A DNA stretch of 64,000 nucleotides from assembly GCA_045661205.1 (NCBI GenBank), contig JAZRFE010000025.1, forward strand, positions 1 through 64,000. The letters are read 5' to 3'. Under the pieces are notes generated by a model. It did no database searches, was not told where the DNA came from, and saw nothing but the letters and a program-made list of their open reading frames with translations. This document shows positions 44,543-52,577 of this stretch, in pieces (the first letter of the stretch is position 1; every line of letters starts with the position of its first letter). This DNA comes from HGM04593 sp045661205 (lineage in GTDB: Bacteria; Bacteroidota; Bacteroidia; Bacteroidales; Bacteroidaceae). Both the position numbers and the translations under genes were made by a program.

Positions 44543-45372
44543 AAAAGTTATTAGTTAGAGTGGCTACGGGAGCAGTTTTCGGACTTGTTCTGCTTGCGTC
44601 AATTCTGTACAACAATCTCACTTTCGGTGCACTCTTTGCACTGGTTACATGCCTTGCAGTGAATGAGTTCTGCAACCTTGTACACGACTACAAAAAGACC
44701 ACTTTCAGCACTCCCATCGCCGTAGTGGGCGGACTTTATCTGTTCCTCGCATTCTTTTTTATGGACAAGGTGGCAATACCCTTCATGCTGTTCGTTCCCT
44801 ACATAACACTCGTTGCATTTATATTTGTACGCGAGCTTTACAGAAACGATGGTAGCAGCCCACTCGACAATTTCGCCTACTTTGCATTGTCGCAGTTGTA
44901 CGCAGCCCTTCCCTTTGCACTGCTCAACAAACTGACAACTTTCGGCCCGGGTGTATATAATTACATCATGCCCCTGTCGATATTCATATTCTTGTGGTGT
45001 AGCGACAGCGGTGCCTACTTTGTAGGTTCGGCAATAGGTCGCAGAAGACTTTTCGAGCGTATCTCTCCCAAAAAATCGTGGGAAGGCTCTATTGGCGGCG
45101 GTGTGCTTGCACTCGTTGCAGCCTACGTGCTGTCGCTCTTCTACTCATCGCTAGGCACATTTGAATGGATGGGCATGGCAGCAGTGGTAGTGATTGCAGG
45201 CACATGGGGCGACCTCATAGAGTCGTGCATGAAACGTGAGATGGGAATAAAAGACTCGGGCAACATTCTGCCCGGTCATGGTGGTATTCTCGACCGCTTC
45301 GACAGTGCTATTCTTGCTATCCCCGCGGTAGTTGTATACCTTTACATCTTAGGCGCATTCAACATTTTGTAA
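44539..45372 (+). CDS. cdsA: Phosphatidate cytidylyltransferase
   Basis: 277 residues with about eight membrane helices. The C-terminal CTP-transferase signature is present: GDLIESCMKREMGIKDSG followed by NILPGHGGILDRFDS. It makes CDP-diacylglycerol, the precursor of all major phospholipids. The gene is coupled to ftsH by a 4-base overlap. Its last 31 bases overlap the 3' end of lpxB on the other strand, and its terminator lies inside lpxB. Confidence 0.95.
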   Translation: MKKLLVRVATGAVFGLVLLASILYNNLTFGALFALVTCLAVNEFCNLVHDYKKTTFSTPIAVVGGLYLFLAFFFMDKVAIPFMLFVPYITLVAFIFVRELYRNDGSSPLDNFAYFALSQLYAALPFALLNKLTTFGPGVYNYIMPLSIFIFLWCSDSGAYFVGSAIGRRRLFERISPKKSWEGSIGGGVLALVAAYVLSLFYSSLGTFEWMGMAAVVVIAGTWGDLIESCMKREMGIKDSGNILPGHGGILDRFDSAILAIPAVVVYLYILGAFNIL

Positions 45373-46484
45373 ATAGCTTCGGCTGCGTGATGCGAAGCGC
45401 CTGCCGGACCTAATATTTCAATCATCCTGTCATACTCCTTGAACATGCGATTTCTGTAATCGGAATCCTGTTCAAGGAGTTTTTTCAGCTCTGCATTGAG
45501 GCAGATGGGAGACATGGTGTCGGCAACAAGTTCGGTAACAACCTCTCTGTCGGCAATGAGGTTCACAAGCGAGACATATTTTACCTTCAAGAACATACGA
45601 CGCAACCACGAATAGAATTTGGGCATGGGAGTGGCATAACACACCACCTGAGGCACGCGGAAGAGTGCCGTCTCCAGTGTAGCCGTTCCCGAAGTAACAA
45701 GCGCCGCATGTGAGTGCATAAGCAGACGGTAGGTACCCTGGAACAGATGGGCGTTGCGACCCTGCAAATACTTTGCATAATACTCTTTGTCGATGCCCGG
45801 AGCTTTGGCTATCACAGGCACATAGTCGGGATATTTCTCCATTGCATCGAGCATCATGGGCAGATTGCCATCAATCTCTTGTTTTCGACTGCCGGCAAGC
45901 AGAGCCACGATCTTTTTATCGGGCAAGGCTGCGGCAGCAAGAAACTCGGCACGAGTCTCGCTGTATGTGTCGCGATAGGCCGCAACTGCATCGACACAAG
46001 GGTTGCCCACGTAGTTTATCTTGTAGTCGTGCTTTTTGAAAAACTCCACCTCAAAAGGCAATATAGAGAAAAGTGCATCGATATCGCGCTTGATATTCTT
46101 GATGCGATGCTCTTTCCATGCCCATATTTTGGGGGAAATATAATAATAGACAGGAATGTCGGTATTCTTGTGGACATATTCGGCAATTTTGAGGTTGAAA
46201 CCGGGATAATCGACAAGAATAAGAACATCGGGACACCACTCAACAACATCTTTTTTACACATGCTCATGTTGGAAAATATTGTCCTGAGATGCAGAAGCA
46301 CAGGTACAAAGCCCATATAGGCAAGCTCTTTGTAGTGCTTCACGCGCGTACCGCCGACAGCAGTCATCAGGTCGCCGCCGAAAAAGCGGAACTGCGCTTG
46401 GGGGTCAATCTCTTTGATAGCTTTCATCAGATTGGAGGCATGAAGGTCGCCCGACGCCTCGCCAACTATAAGATAGTATTTCAT
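45342..46484 (-). CDS. lpxB: Lipid-A-disaccharide synthase
   Basis: 380 residues of glycosyltransferase family 19. It joins UDP-2,3-diacylglucosamine and lipid X in lipid A synthesis on the cytoplasmic membrane face. Motifs: GEASGDLHASNLMKAI at the N-terminus, DYPGFNLKIAEY, PKIWAWKEHRIKNIK and the UDP-binding ALVTSGTATLETAL. Last gene of the surE-GH16-lpxB run. The 3' end overlaps cdsA by 31 bp, and codons at 45434-45486 also form the cdsA terminator. Confidence 0.96.
   Translation of the reverse strand: MKYYLIVGEASGDLHASNLMKAIKEIDPQAQFRFFGGDLMTAVGGTRVKHYKELAYMGFVPVLLHLRTIFSNMSMCKKDVVEWCPDVLILVDYPGFNLKIAEYVHKNTDIPVYYYISPKIWAWKEHRIKNIKRDIDALFSILPFEVEFFKKHDYKINYVGNPCVDAVAAYRDTYSETRAEFLAAAALPDKKIVALLAGSRKQEIDGNLPMMLDAMEKYPDYVPVIAKAPGIDKEYYAKYLQGRNAHLFQGTYRLLMHSHAALVTSGTATLETALFRVPQVVCYATPMPKFYSWLRRMFLKVKYVSLVNLIADREVVTELVADTMSPICLNAELKKLLEQDSDYRNRMFKEYDRMIEILGPAGASHHAAEAIYKMLNAPKM
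45434..45486 (+). terminator. Intrinsic terminator of cdsA, inside lpxB
   Basis: ACTCCTTGAACA (45434-45445) and TGTTCAAGGAGT (45469-45480) pair perfectly over 12 bp, followed by a T-run at 45480-45485 on plus. On minus there is no T-run, so it acts for cdsA only. Confidence 0.75.
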
Positions 46485-46513
46485 TGTGCCGTAATTTTAC
46501 ATTAAAACAACAT

Positions 46514-47755
46514 TTATTTACCGTAAACGCGGATATAATCGACATACATATCAGAGCCGTTTCCGTAGCGTTCGAGGTCTATTTTCCAGCCGCTTATTCC
46601 ACCTATCGCATAGTTCACCATGAACAGATGCGGGAAATCGCGAGAGATATTATTTGTAGGGTGTCTGAAAACCTCTATGTCGTCGAGATAATAGACTGTC
46701 TCTTTGAGTCCTATATACAATCCATAGGTGTGGAAAGTGGTGGACCACGACGAACGACCACCCACCGATAGCATGTCTATGCTCTTATAGAGAGCCTTGC
46801 GAGGCTGCCCATCTTCGTCGCGCTGTTCCCAAAAATGAGTCGTACAATTATAGCCCCAAAAATCGGGATTGCCCTCGCCCTGACCACCATAAGCCTCGAT
46901 GATGTCAAGCTCGTCACCGGGGGCAGGACGTATCTGATTTACAGTCCAGAAGGCAGGCCATGTACCCGGTGCCGACTGAGCCACGAAACGACACTCAAGA
47001 TAGCATGGTGCTTTGAACCAAAAGCCCTCGCCATCCATGTTCACCGAAGCAATAAGACCTGTGCTGCCTTTGCTGCCATCGCGTTTGCGTGCTGCAATTT
47101 TAAGATAGGTATCCACGCGTGAGAAAGGATTGTCCACGCTACTTACATCAGTAAAAGGCCAACCGCTAAAGTCGCCCGAGAGAGGTTTGTGGGCATTGTA
47201 TCGTGCTCCGCGGCCATCGTCGGATATTGAGAGTTCGCCATCAAAATCGTCCGAGAAAATAAGCTTCAATCCCCGAGCTGCGGGAGGCACTGTCGCAGGT
47301 ATCCCCTGACGCCACTTCACTCCGCCCTTATTATAGAGTTGAAGCTCGAATATATCTTTTTTACCATTTTCGGATGCAGCATATATACGCACAGTCATCG
47401 GGCCATGCGGCAAGGAGTCGGCATTGAAGCGGAAACTGCCGCGACCATCTTTTTTCAGTTTTATCCCTTTGGGAGTCAAATTAATATCGCGCCCCCACTG
47501 CGCATTATCCTTTTCATTGCCGAAGCCCCAACACATTGCCTTGGCATACTGCATTTCGGGAGCAACAAACTTCACCTCGACCCTGCCAGAGACATCGCTG
47601 CGGCACTCGGGCTGCAACAAACGGATAGCCTGCACCCAATCCTCTTTTTTTACACCCTGCCCGAAATCAAAATCGAGCAGACGCAACTTTTGCGCCGACA
47701 AACTGCCGCCGAAGAGAAAAGCAAACAGGAGCAAAAACAGAGGACTTTTAACCAT
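46514..47755 (-). CDS. Glycoside hydrolase family 16 protein
   Basis: 413 residues. Signal peptide (SPLFLLLFAFLFGGSLSAQ), an N-terminal beta module of unknown type (about 22-150), then a GH16 domain (about 160-412). The catalytic pattern E-L-D-I-I-E is at 282-287, the beta-bulge form EXDXXE with nucleophile E282 and acid/base E287, typical of laminarinases, agarases and related enzymes. So it probably cuts beta-1,3 or mixed-linkage glucan or a galactan outside the cytoplasm. It lies between surE (34 bp) and lpxB (29 bp), an unexpected place with no SusCD-like partners. Confidence 0.9.
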   Translation of the reverse strand: MVKSPLFLLLFAFLFGGSLSAQKLRLLDFDFGQGVKKEDWVQAIRLLQPECRSDVSGRVEVKFVAPEMQYAKAMCWGFGNEKDNAQWGRDINLTPKGIKLKKDGRGSFRFNADSLPHGPMTVRIYAASENGKKDIFELQLYNKGGVKWRQGIPATVPPAARGLKLIFSDDFDGELSISDDGRGARYNAHKPLSGDFSGWPFTDVSSVDNPFSRVDTYLKIAARKRDGSKGSTGLIASVNMDGEGFWFKAPCYLECRFVAQSAPGTWPAFWTVNQIRPAPGDELDIIEAYGGQGEGNPDFWGYNCTTHFWEQRDEDGQPRKALYKSIDMLSVGGRSSWSTTFHTYGLYIGLKETVYYLDDIEVFRHPTNNISRDFPHLFMVNYAIGGISGWKIDLERYGNGSDMYVDYIRVYGK

Positions 47756-47789
47756 GAATAGTAATAAAAAATTAATAACAACTTTGGCG

Positions 47790-48563
47790 TTACAAATCCC
47801 AGCCTTTCATTTCACGCAGAAGGTCGTAGTCGGTAAGGTCGATACGGGTGGGAGTGATTGCAACATATCCATTGGCAAGGGCCACTCTGTCGGCAGCACT
47901 GTCCCTATCTTCCGTCACAAACTCCCCTGTCAGCCAATACCATTTTCCGCCACGTGGATGATCGTGAGCCTCGTACTCGCCTGTCCACACACCGTTTGCC
48001 TGATGACACACCGAAACACCTTTGTAGGGTGCTTTTTCGGGGAAGTTTACATTGAGGCAGCATCCCTTGGGCAAGCCACGTTTGAGCACCTCGCTCACAA
48101 TGCGGCGTATAACGGGGAATGTGGGGGTAAAATCGGCATCAGGGTCGTGATCACACAGCGAGAATGCCACCGAGGGGATTCCCTTCATGCAGCCCTCGAA
48201 CACCACTCCCATAGTACCCGAATAGTGGGCATTCACTGCGGAGTTATCGCCATGATTGATACCGCCGATTACAAGGTCGGGGGTGCGAGTGAGCAACGCA
48301 TTGAAAGCCAGCTTCACACAGTCGGCAGGAGTGCCGGTGCATGAGTATATCTCGATGCCCTCTTCTTGGGAAACAGGGGTGAACATTATAGGCTGTTCGC
48401 TTGTGATGGCACAGCCCTTGCCCGAACGGCCTGTATGGGGAGCCATAGCTATAACATCGCCAAACTCGGCAAGCACCTTCACAAGAGAGTTTATACCCTT
48501 GGCGCGGTAGCCATCATCGTTGGAAACAAGTATCAAAGGTCTTTTAGTATCTTTCATAATCAT
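47790..48563 (-). CDS. surE: 5'/3'-nucleotidase SurE
   Basis: 257 residues. The metal site begins ILVSNDDGYRAKGI, with GINHGDNSAVNAHYSGTMG as second signature. SurE dephosphorylates nucleoside monophosphates and short polyphosphates in survival conditions. The start is ATG 48563 or 48557 (MKDTKRP); the difference is two residues. A full promoter precedes it at 48608-48639. First gene of the surE-GH16-lpxB unit and divergent from parA. Confidence 0.95.
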   Translation of the reverse strand: MIMKDTKRPLILVSNDDGYRAKGINSLVKVLAEFGDVIAMAPHTGRSGKGCAITSEQPIMFTPVSQEEGIEIYSCTGTPADCVKLAFNALLTRTPDLVIGGINHGDNSAVNAHYSGTMGVVFEGCMKGIPSVAFSLCDHDPDADFTPTFPVIRRIVSEVLKRGLPKGCCLNVNFPEKAPYKGVSVCHQANGVWTGEYEAHDHPRGGKWYWLTGEFVTEDRDSAADRVALANGYVAITPTRIDLTDYDLLREMKGWDL

Positions 48564-48607
48564 AAATCATATTGCAAGCGCGGAAACGCTCCGCACCTTT
48601 ATCGCTA

Positions 48608-48639
48608 CAAATTTAATAAAAAATACGCATTCCGACAAA
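48608..48639 (-). promoter_or_regulatory. Promoter of surE-GH16-lpxB
   Basis: On minus: TTTG (48639-48636), 20-bp spacer, TAAATTTG (48615-48608). Exact consensus in both elements. Confidence 0.72.
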
Positions 48640-48788
48640 GCCTCGCACAATTCACAACCACGACGGGAGCCATACAAACACAATGTCTGCCACATATTTA
48701 AACATCGGGTAACATATTTTATAATATATTGTTAATAAACAGTTCATAAGAATAGTACGAAATAGAATTATGCAATGATTTTTTTTAG

Positions 48789-48796
48789 TATCTTTG
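48789..48796 (+). promoter_or_regulatory. -7 box for parAB operon
   Basis: TATCTTTG, 16 bases before the parA ATG; no clear -33. Confidence 0.5.
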
Positions 48797-48812
48797 CAAC
48801 AAACTGAGAAAA

Positions 48813-49577
48813 ATGGGAAAAATAATTGCATTAGCCAACCAGAAAGGGGGAGTGGGTAAAACCACCACAGCCATAAACCTTGCGGCATCACTCGCCACAT
48901 TGGGCAAAAAAGTTCTGGTAATAGACGCCGACCCGCAGGCAAACGCATCGTCGGGATTAGGCATCGACATCCGTCAAATAAAAAACTCTATATATGAATG
49001 TCTCATAAGCGGTTCTACCCCACAGGACGGCATTCACAACACATGTATCGAAGGGTTGGACATCATTCCCTCGCACATAGACCTTGTGGGAGCGGAGATA
49101 GAGATGCTCGACATGCCCAACCGCGAAAATATCATGAAAAAATCGCTTGCTACCATCAAGGACGCATACGATTACCTGCTCATCGACTGTTCGCCGTCGT
49201 TAGGTCTTATCACTGTAAACTCGCTCACAGCAGCCGACTCGGTGATAATACCCGTACAGTGCGAATATTTTGCACTCGAAGGAATAAGTAAACTGCTCAA
49301 CACCATAAAAATAATAAAATCGAAGCTGAACCCCTCGCTCGACATCGAAGGTTTCCTGCTGACGATGTACAATTCGCGTCTGAGACTGAGCAACCAGATT
49401 TACAACGAAGTGAAGAAACACTTCCGCGAGCTGGTATTCAACACAGTGATACAGAGAAACATCCGTCTGGGCGAAGCACCCAGTATGGGCATTCCCGTTA
49501 TTATGTACGACGCCGACTCGATAGGTGCAAAGAACTACCTTGCGTTGGCCGAAGAAATCACACAAAGAAACAATTAA
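48813..49577 (+). CDS. parA: Chromosome partitioning ATPase ParA/Soj
   Basis: 254 residues. Deviant Walker A at the start (QKGGVGKTTTAINLAASLA), Walker A' DADPQANASSGLG and LIDCSPSLGLIT. It binds the nucleoid as an ATP dimer and moves ParB-parS complexes. No N-terminal helix-turn-helix is present, so this is a chromosomal type. First gene of the parA-parB-DUF5683-transglycosylase-rel operon. I saw no parS palindrome nearby. Confidence 0.95.
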   Translation: MGKIIALANQKGGVGKTTTAINLAASLATLGKKVLVIDADPQANASSGLGIDIRQIKNSIYECLISGSTPQDGIHNTCIEGLDIIPSHIDLVGAEIEMLDMPNRENIMKKSLATIKDAYDYLLIDCSPSLGLITVNSLTAADSVIIPVQCEYFALEGISKLLNTIKIIKSKLNPSLDIEGFLLTMYNSRLRLSNQIYNEVKKHFRELVFNTVIQRNIRLGEAPSMGIPVIMYDADSIGAKNYLALAEEITQRNN

Positions 49578-49580
49578 CAA

Positions 49581-50465
49581 ATGGCAAAGAAATTCACACT
49601 TGGCAGAGGGCTTGACGCACTTATCTCGACTGAGGCAGTGCGCACATCAGGCTCGTCGTCAATAGGAGAGATAAGCCTGAGCCTCATAGAGGCCAACCCC
49701 AACCAGCCTCGTCGCGAGTTCAGCGAGGAGTCGTTGCGCGAACTTGCCGACTCGATAAGAGAAATTGGTATCGTGCAGCCGATAACCCTGAGACAGACCG
49801 AAAACGATCGTTATCAGATTATTGCCGGCGAACGCCGTTTCCGCGCCTCACAACTTGTAGGCAAAGAGACCATCCCTGCATACATCATCACAGCCAACGA
49901 CGAGAGCACCATGGAGATGGCACTTGTCGAGAACATACAACGCGAGGACCTCAACGCGCTGGAAATTGCCCTTGCCTATCAAAAACTGATAGAGCAGAAC
50001 AATCTGTCACAAGAGCAACTGAGCAAACGCATGGGTAAAGGACGCGCCACCATCGCCAACTTCCTGCGCCTGCTAAAACTCCCCGCGCCCGTACAGATGG
50101 CTCTGAAGGACAAGCTGATAGACATGGGACACGCACGCGCACTATTGTCACTCGACGACCCCAAACAACAGATTGAAGCGTTCAAAGAGATACAAAAGAA
50201 CAACTATTCTGTGAGACAGGTCGAAGAACTTGTGCGCCGCATCAAAGAGGAAGGATTAGAAGTAAAGAGCATGAAAAAGAGCGAGGCACAGCAACAGAAT
50301 GTTGCAGTGTACAGCCAGCTCAAGAAACAGCTCACACAGTTCTTTCAGACACCCGTACAGCTTACAAGCACAGCCAAGGGCAACGGCAAGATAAGCATTA
50401 AGTTCAAAGACGAGCAGGAACTTGAGAGAATAATCTCCATTTTCGACAAACTAAACAAACAGTAA
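49581..50465 (+). CDS. parB: Chromosome partitioning protein ParB/Spo0J
   Basis: 294 residues: ParB/Srx CTPase domain (NPNQPRREFSEESLRELADS, then AGERRFRASQLVG with the conserved GERRFRA), helix-turn-helix (LSQEQLSKRMGKGRATIANF) and C-terminal dimerisation domain. It loads onto parS and spreads as a CTP clamp. Three bases after parA. Confidence 0.95.
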   Translation: MAKKFTLGRGLDALISTEAVRTSGSSSIGEISLSLIEANPNQPRREFSEESLRELADSIREIGIVQPITLRQTENDRYQIIAGERRFRASQLVGKETIPAYIITANDESTMEMALVENIQREDLNALEIALAYQKLIEQNNLSQEQLSKRMGKGRATIANFLRLLKLPAPVQMALKDKLIDMGHARALLSLDDPKQQIEAFKEIQKNNYSVRQVEELVRRIKEEGLEVKSMKKSEAQQQNVAVYSQLKKQLTQFFQTPVQLTSTAKGNGKISIKFKDEQELERIISIFDKLNKQ

Positions 50466-50466
50466 T

Positions 50467-51216
50467 TTGTTACCGAAACGAAAAACATACCAACTGCGTA
50501 TAGCAGCAATAGCAATGATGCTGTTGCTCGTGGCGGGAGTGTCTGCACAGACGCTTGCCGACTCGACAAAAAACGAGGGCAATATTCCCGAAAAAATAAT
50601 TGTCGAGCAGACTGTAAACGACACATTGCGCATAGACAGCATACAAAAAGCCACCGCAACACTTGTAAGCGACAGTAGCAGAGTATCGAAAAAGCGCTCA
50701 GAGACAGGTGTCACCGAGAAGATTGCGAACTTCAAGCCCGAGCCATACAAAGCAACATGGCTGGCAGCTGTGATACCCGGTGCCGGACAAATCTACAACC
50801 GCAAATATTGGAAACTGCCCATCGTCTACGGCGGAATAATGGGCTGTCTCTACGCCTACAACTGGAACAACCAGATGTACAGCGACTACCGTCAGGCATT
50901 CCTCGACATTATGGATGCCGACCCCAACAGCAAGAGTTACGAGACGTTCTTTCCATCGGGTTACGATTTTCAGCGAAACGAAGAGTACCTGAAAGAGTTA
51001 TTCAAAAAACGCAAGAACCGTTACCGTCGTTGGCGTGACCTTAGCGTATTTGCCTGCGTGGGAGTGTATTTGGTATCAATCGTAGACGCATATGTCGATG
51101 CCCACCTATCAAGTTTCGACATCAGCGAAGATGTCAATCTGAGCATCCACCCCGATGTACAACCCTCGGGCGCAAATGGCAACTACTACGGGCTGAACTG
51201 TAACATCTCATTTTAA
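50467..51216 (+). CDS. DUF5683 domain envelope protein
   Basis: 249 residues starting at TTG 50467, one base after the parB stop. TTG is chosen because it gives a complete signal peptide (basic start, then AAIAMMLLLVAGVSAQ); the first ATG is inside the hydrophobic core. After a low-complexity region the DUF5683 domain begins near residue 98 (AVIPGAGQIYNRKYWKLPIV) with two or three hydrophobic segments. Function unknown. The place between parB and a lytic transglycosylase is conserved in Bacteroidales. Confidence 0.85.
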   Translation: MLPKRKTYQLRIAAIAMMLLLVAGVSAQTLADSTKNEGNIPEKIIVEQTVNDTLRIDSIQKATATLVSDSSRVSKKRSETGVTEKIANFKPEPYKATWLAAVIPGAGQIYNRKYWKLPIVYGGIMGCLYAYNWNNQMYSDYRQAFLDIMDADPNSKSYETFFPSGYDFQRNEEYLKELFKKRKNRYRRWRDLSVFACVGVYLVSIVDAYVDAHLSSFDISEDVNLSIHPDVQPSGANGNYYGLNCNISF

Positions 51217-51225
51217 CACAAGACA

Positions 51226-52572
51226 ATGCAATTAAAAAACACAATAAAAACAATACTATTCACACTACTGTGCTGCACCACCCTGCAAGCGCAGAACAAC
51301 GACTCGGCACGCATAGACTTGAACAATCTGGGAGTGGTGACCGACAAGCAGATTGCCAATTACGACAAGCCACTGAGCGTGCTGCATTTGGACTATATAA
51401 GCGACAAAGACAGCATAAAATTTGACATACCCGAGAGCATGATGCTCGACATCGACAGCCTGATGAACAATTGGCAGTCGCGCACACTGTTGCAACTGCT
51501 CGAGGGCGACAGCATCGGCGAAGCGAAACCCGTAAACGACTCAATCTACGCCGATAGGCTCGATCGTCTGCCATCAATAATAGAGATGACCTACAACGAC
51601 GTAACCAAGCAATTCATAGAGCGTTACGCCAACCGCCACCGTCGTCTGGTGTCGAACATGCTGGGACTATCGACCTATTACATGCCCATGATAGAGAGCG
51701 CGCTCGACAGCTACAACATGCCCCAGGAACTTAAATACATGCCCATAATAGAGTCGGCATTCAACCCCAAGGCCGTATCACGTGTGGGAGCCAAAGGATT
51801 GTGGCAGTTCATGTTCCCCACAGGCAAGATATACGGACTGAAAGTAAACAGCTACATAGACGAGCGTTTCGACCCCTTGAAATCGACCCACGCAGCCATA
51901 CGCTATCTGCGCGACCTGCATAAGTTCTTCAAGAGCTGGGACTTGGCAATAGCAGCTTACAACTGCGGCCCCGGAAACGTGAAGAAAGCCATCATACGTT
52001 CGGGAGGAAAGACAAACTTTTGGCAGATATACCGTTTCTTACCCCGCGAAACACGTGGATACATACCCGCATTCATCGCAGTAAACTACATAATGAACTA
52101 CTACGAGGAGCATGGTATCAGCCCCATGCAGCCAGCCTTGACCATAGCAACAGACACAGTGCATGTAAACAAAAATCTGCACTTCTCACAGGTATCGGAG
52201 CTTTGCAACATAGAGCTTGACGCCATAAGAGCCATGAACCCCCAATATATCCGAGACATCATACCCGGCAAAAGCGAGACATGCGTGTTGCGTCTGCCCA
52301 ACGAGACCATCACAAGCCTGCTGAACCTGGGCGACTCGGTGTACAAACACAAAGAAGATGTGTTCTTCCCCCCCACACAACTTGCACAGCTCGAAAAAAA
52401 TGTCAAGCTGAACGACGGAGGACGCGGAGCCGGCACACGCCACAAGGTGCGCAACGGCGAGACACTCTCGACCATTGCACGAAAATATGGCGTTTCGGTG
52501 AAGCAACTAATGAAAGCTAACAATCTGAAAAATACAAACATCAGAGCAGGACGTTACATTAATATATATTGA
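51226..52572 (+). CDS. mltD: MltD-like lytic transglycosylase with LysM
   Basis: 448 residues: signal peptide (residues 1-22), an SLT goose-type lysozyme domain (about 165-320) with the catalytic glutamate in YMPIIESAFNPKAVSRVGAK, GLWQFMFPTG and IAAYNCGPGNV, then a single C-terminal LysM (HKVRNGETLSTIARKYGVSV). It cleaves the MurNAc-GlcNAc bond to 1,6-anhydromuropeptides. One LysM rather than several is common in Bacteroidota. The stop overlaps the next gene's possible TTG start. Confidence 0.93.
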   Translation: MQLKNTIKTILFTLLCCTTLQAQNNDSARIDLNNLGVVTDKQIANYDKPLSVLHLDYISDKDSIKFDIPESMMLDIDSLMNNWQSRTLLQLLEGDSIGEAKPVNDSIYADRLDRLPSIIEMTYNDVTKQFIERYANRHRRLVSNMLGLSTYYMPMIESALDSYNMPQELKYMPIIESAFNPKAVSRVGAKGLWQFMFPTGKIYGLKVNSYIDERFDPLKSTHAAIRYLRDLHKFFKSWDLAIAAYNCGPGNVKKAIIRSGGKTNFWQIYRFLPRETRGYIPAFIAVNYIMNYYEEHGISPMQPALTIATDTVHVNKNLHFSQVSELCNIELDAIRAMNPQYIRDIIPGKSETCVLRLPNETITSLLNLGDSVYKHKEDVFFPPTQLAQLEKNVKLNDGGRGAGTRHKVRNGETLSTIARKYGVSVKQLMKANNLKNTNIRAGRYINIY

Positions 52573-52577
52573 TATTT

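Noticed and set aside
48564..48812. parS site or replication origin near parAB
   Set aside because: No 16-bp parS-like palindrome, DnaA-box cluster or AT-rich iterons could be found by eye here.
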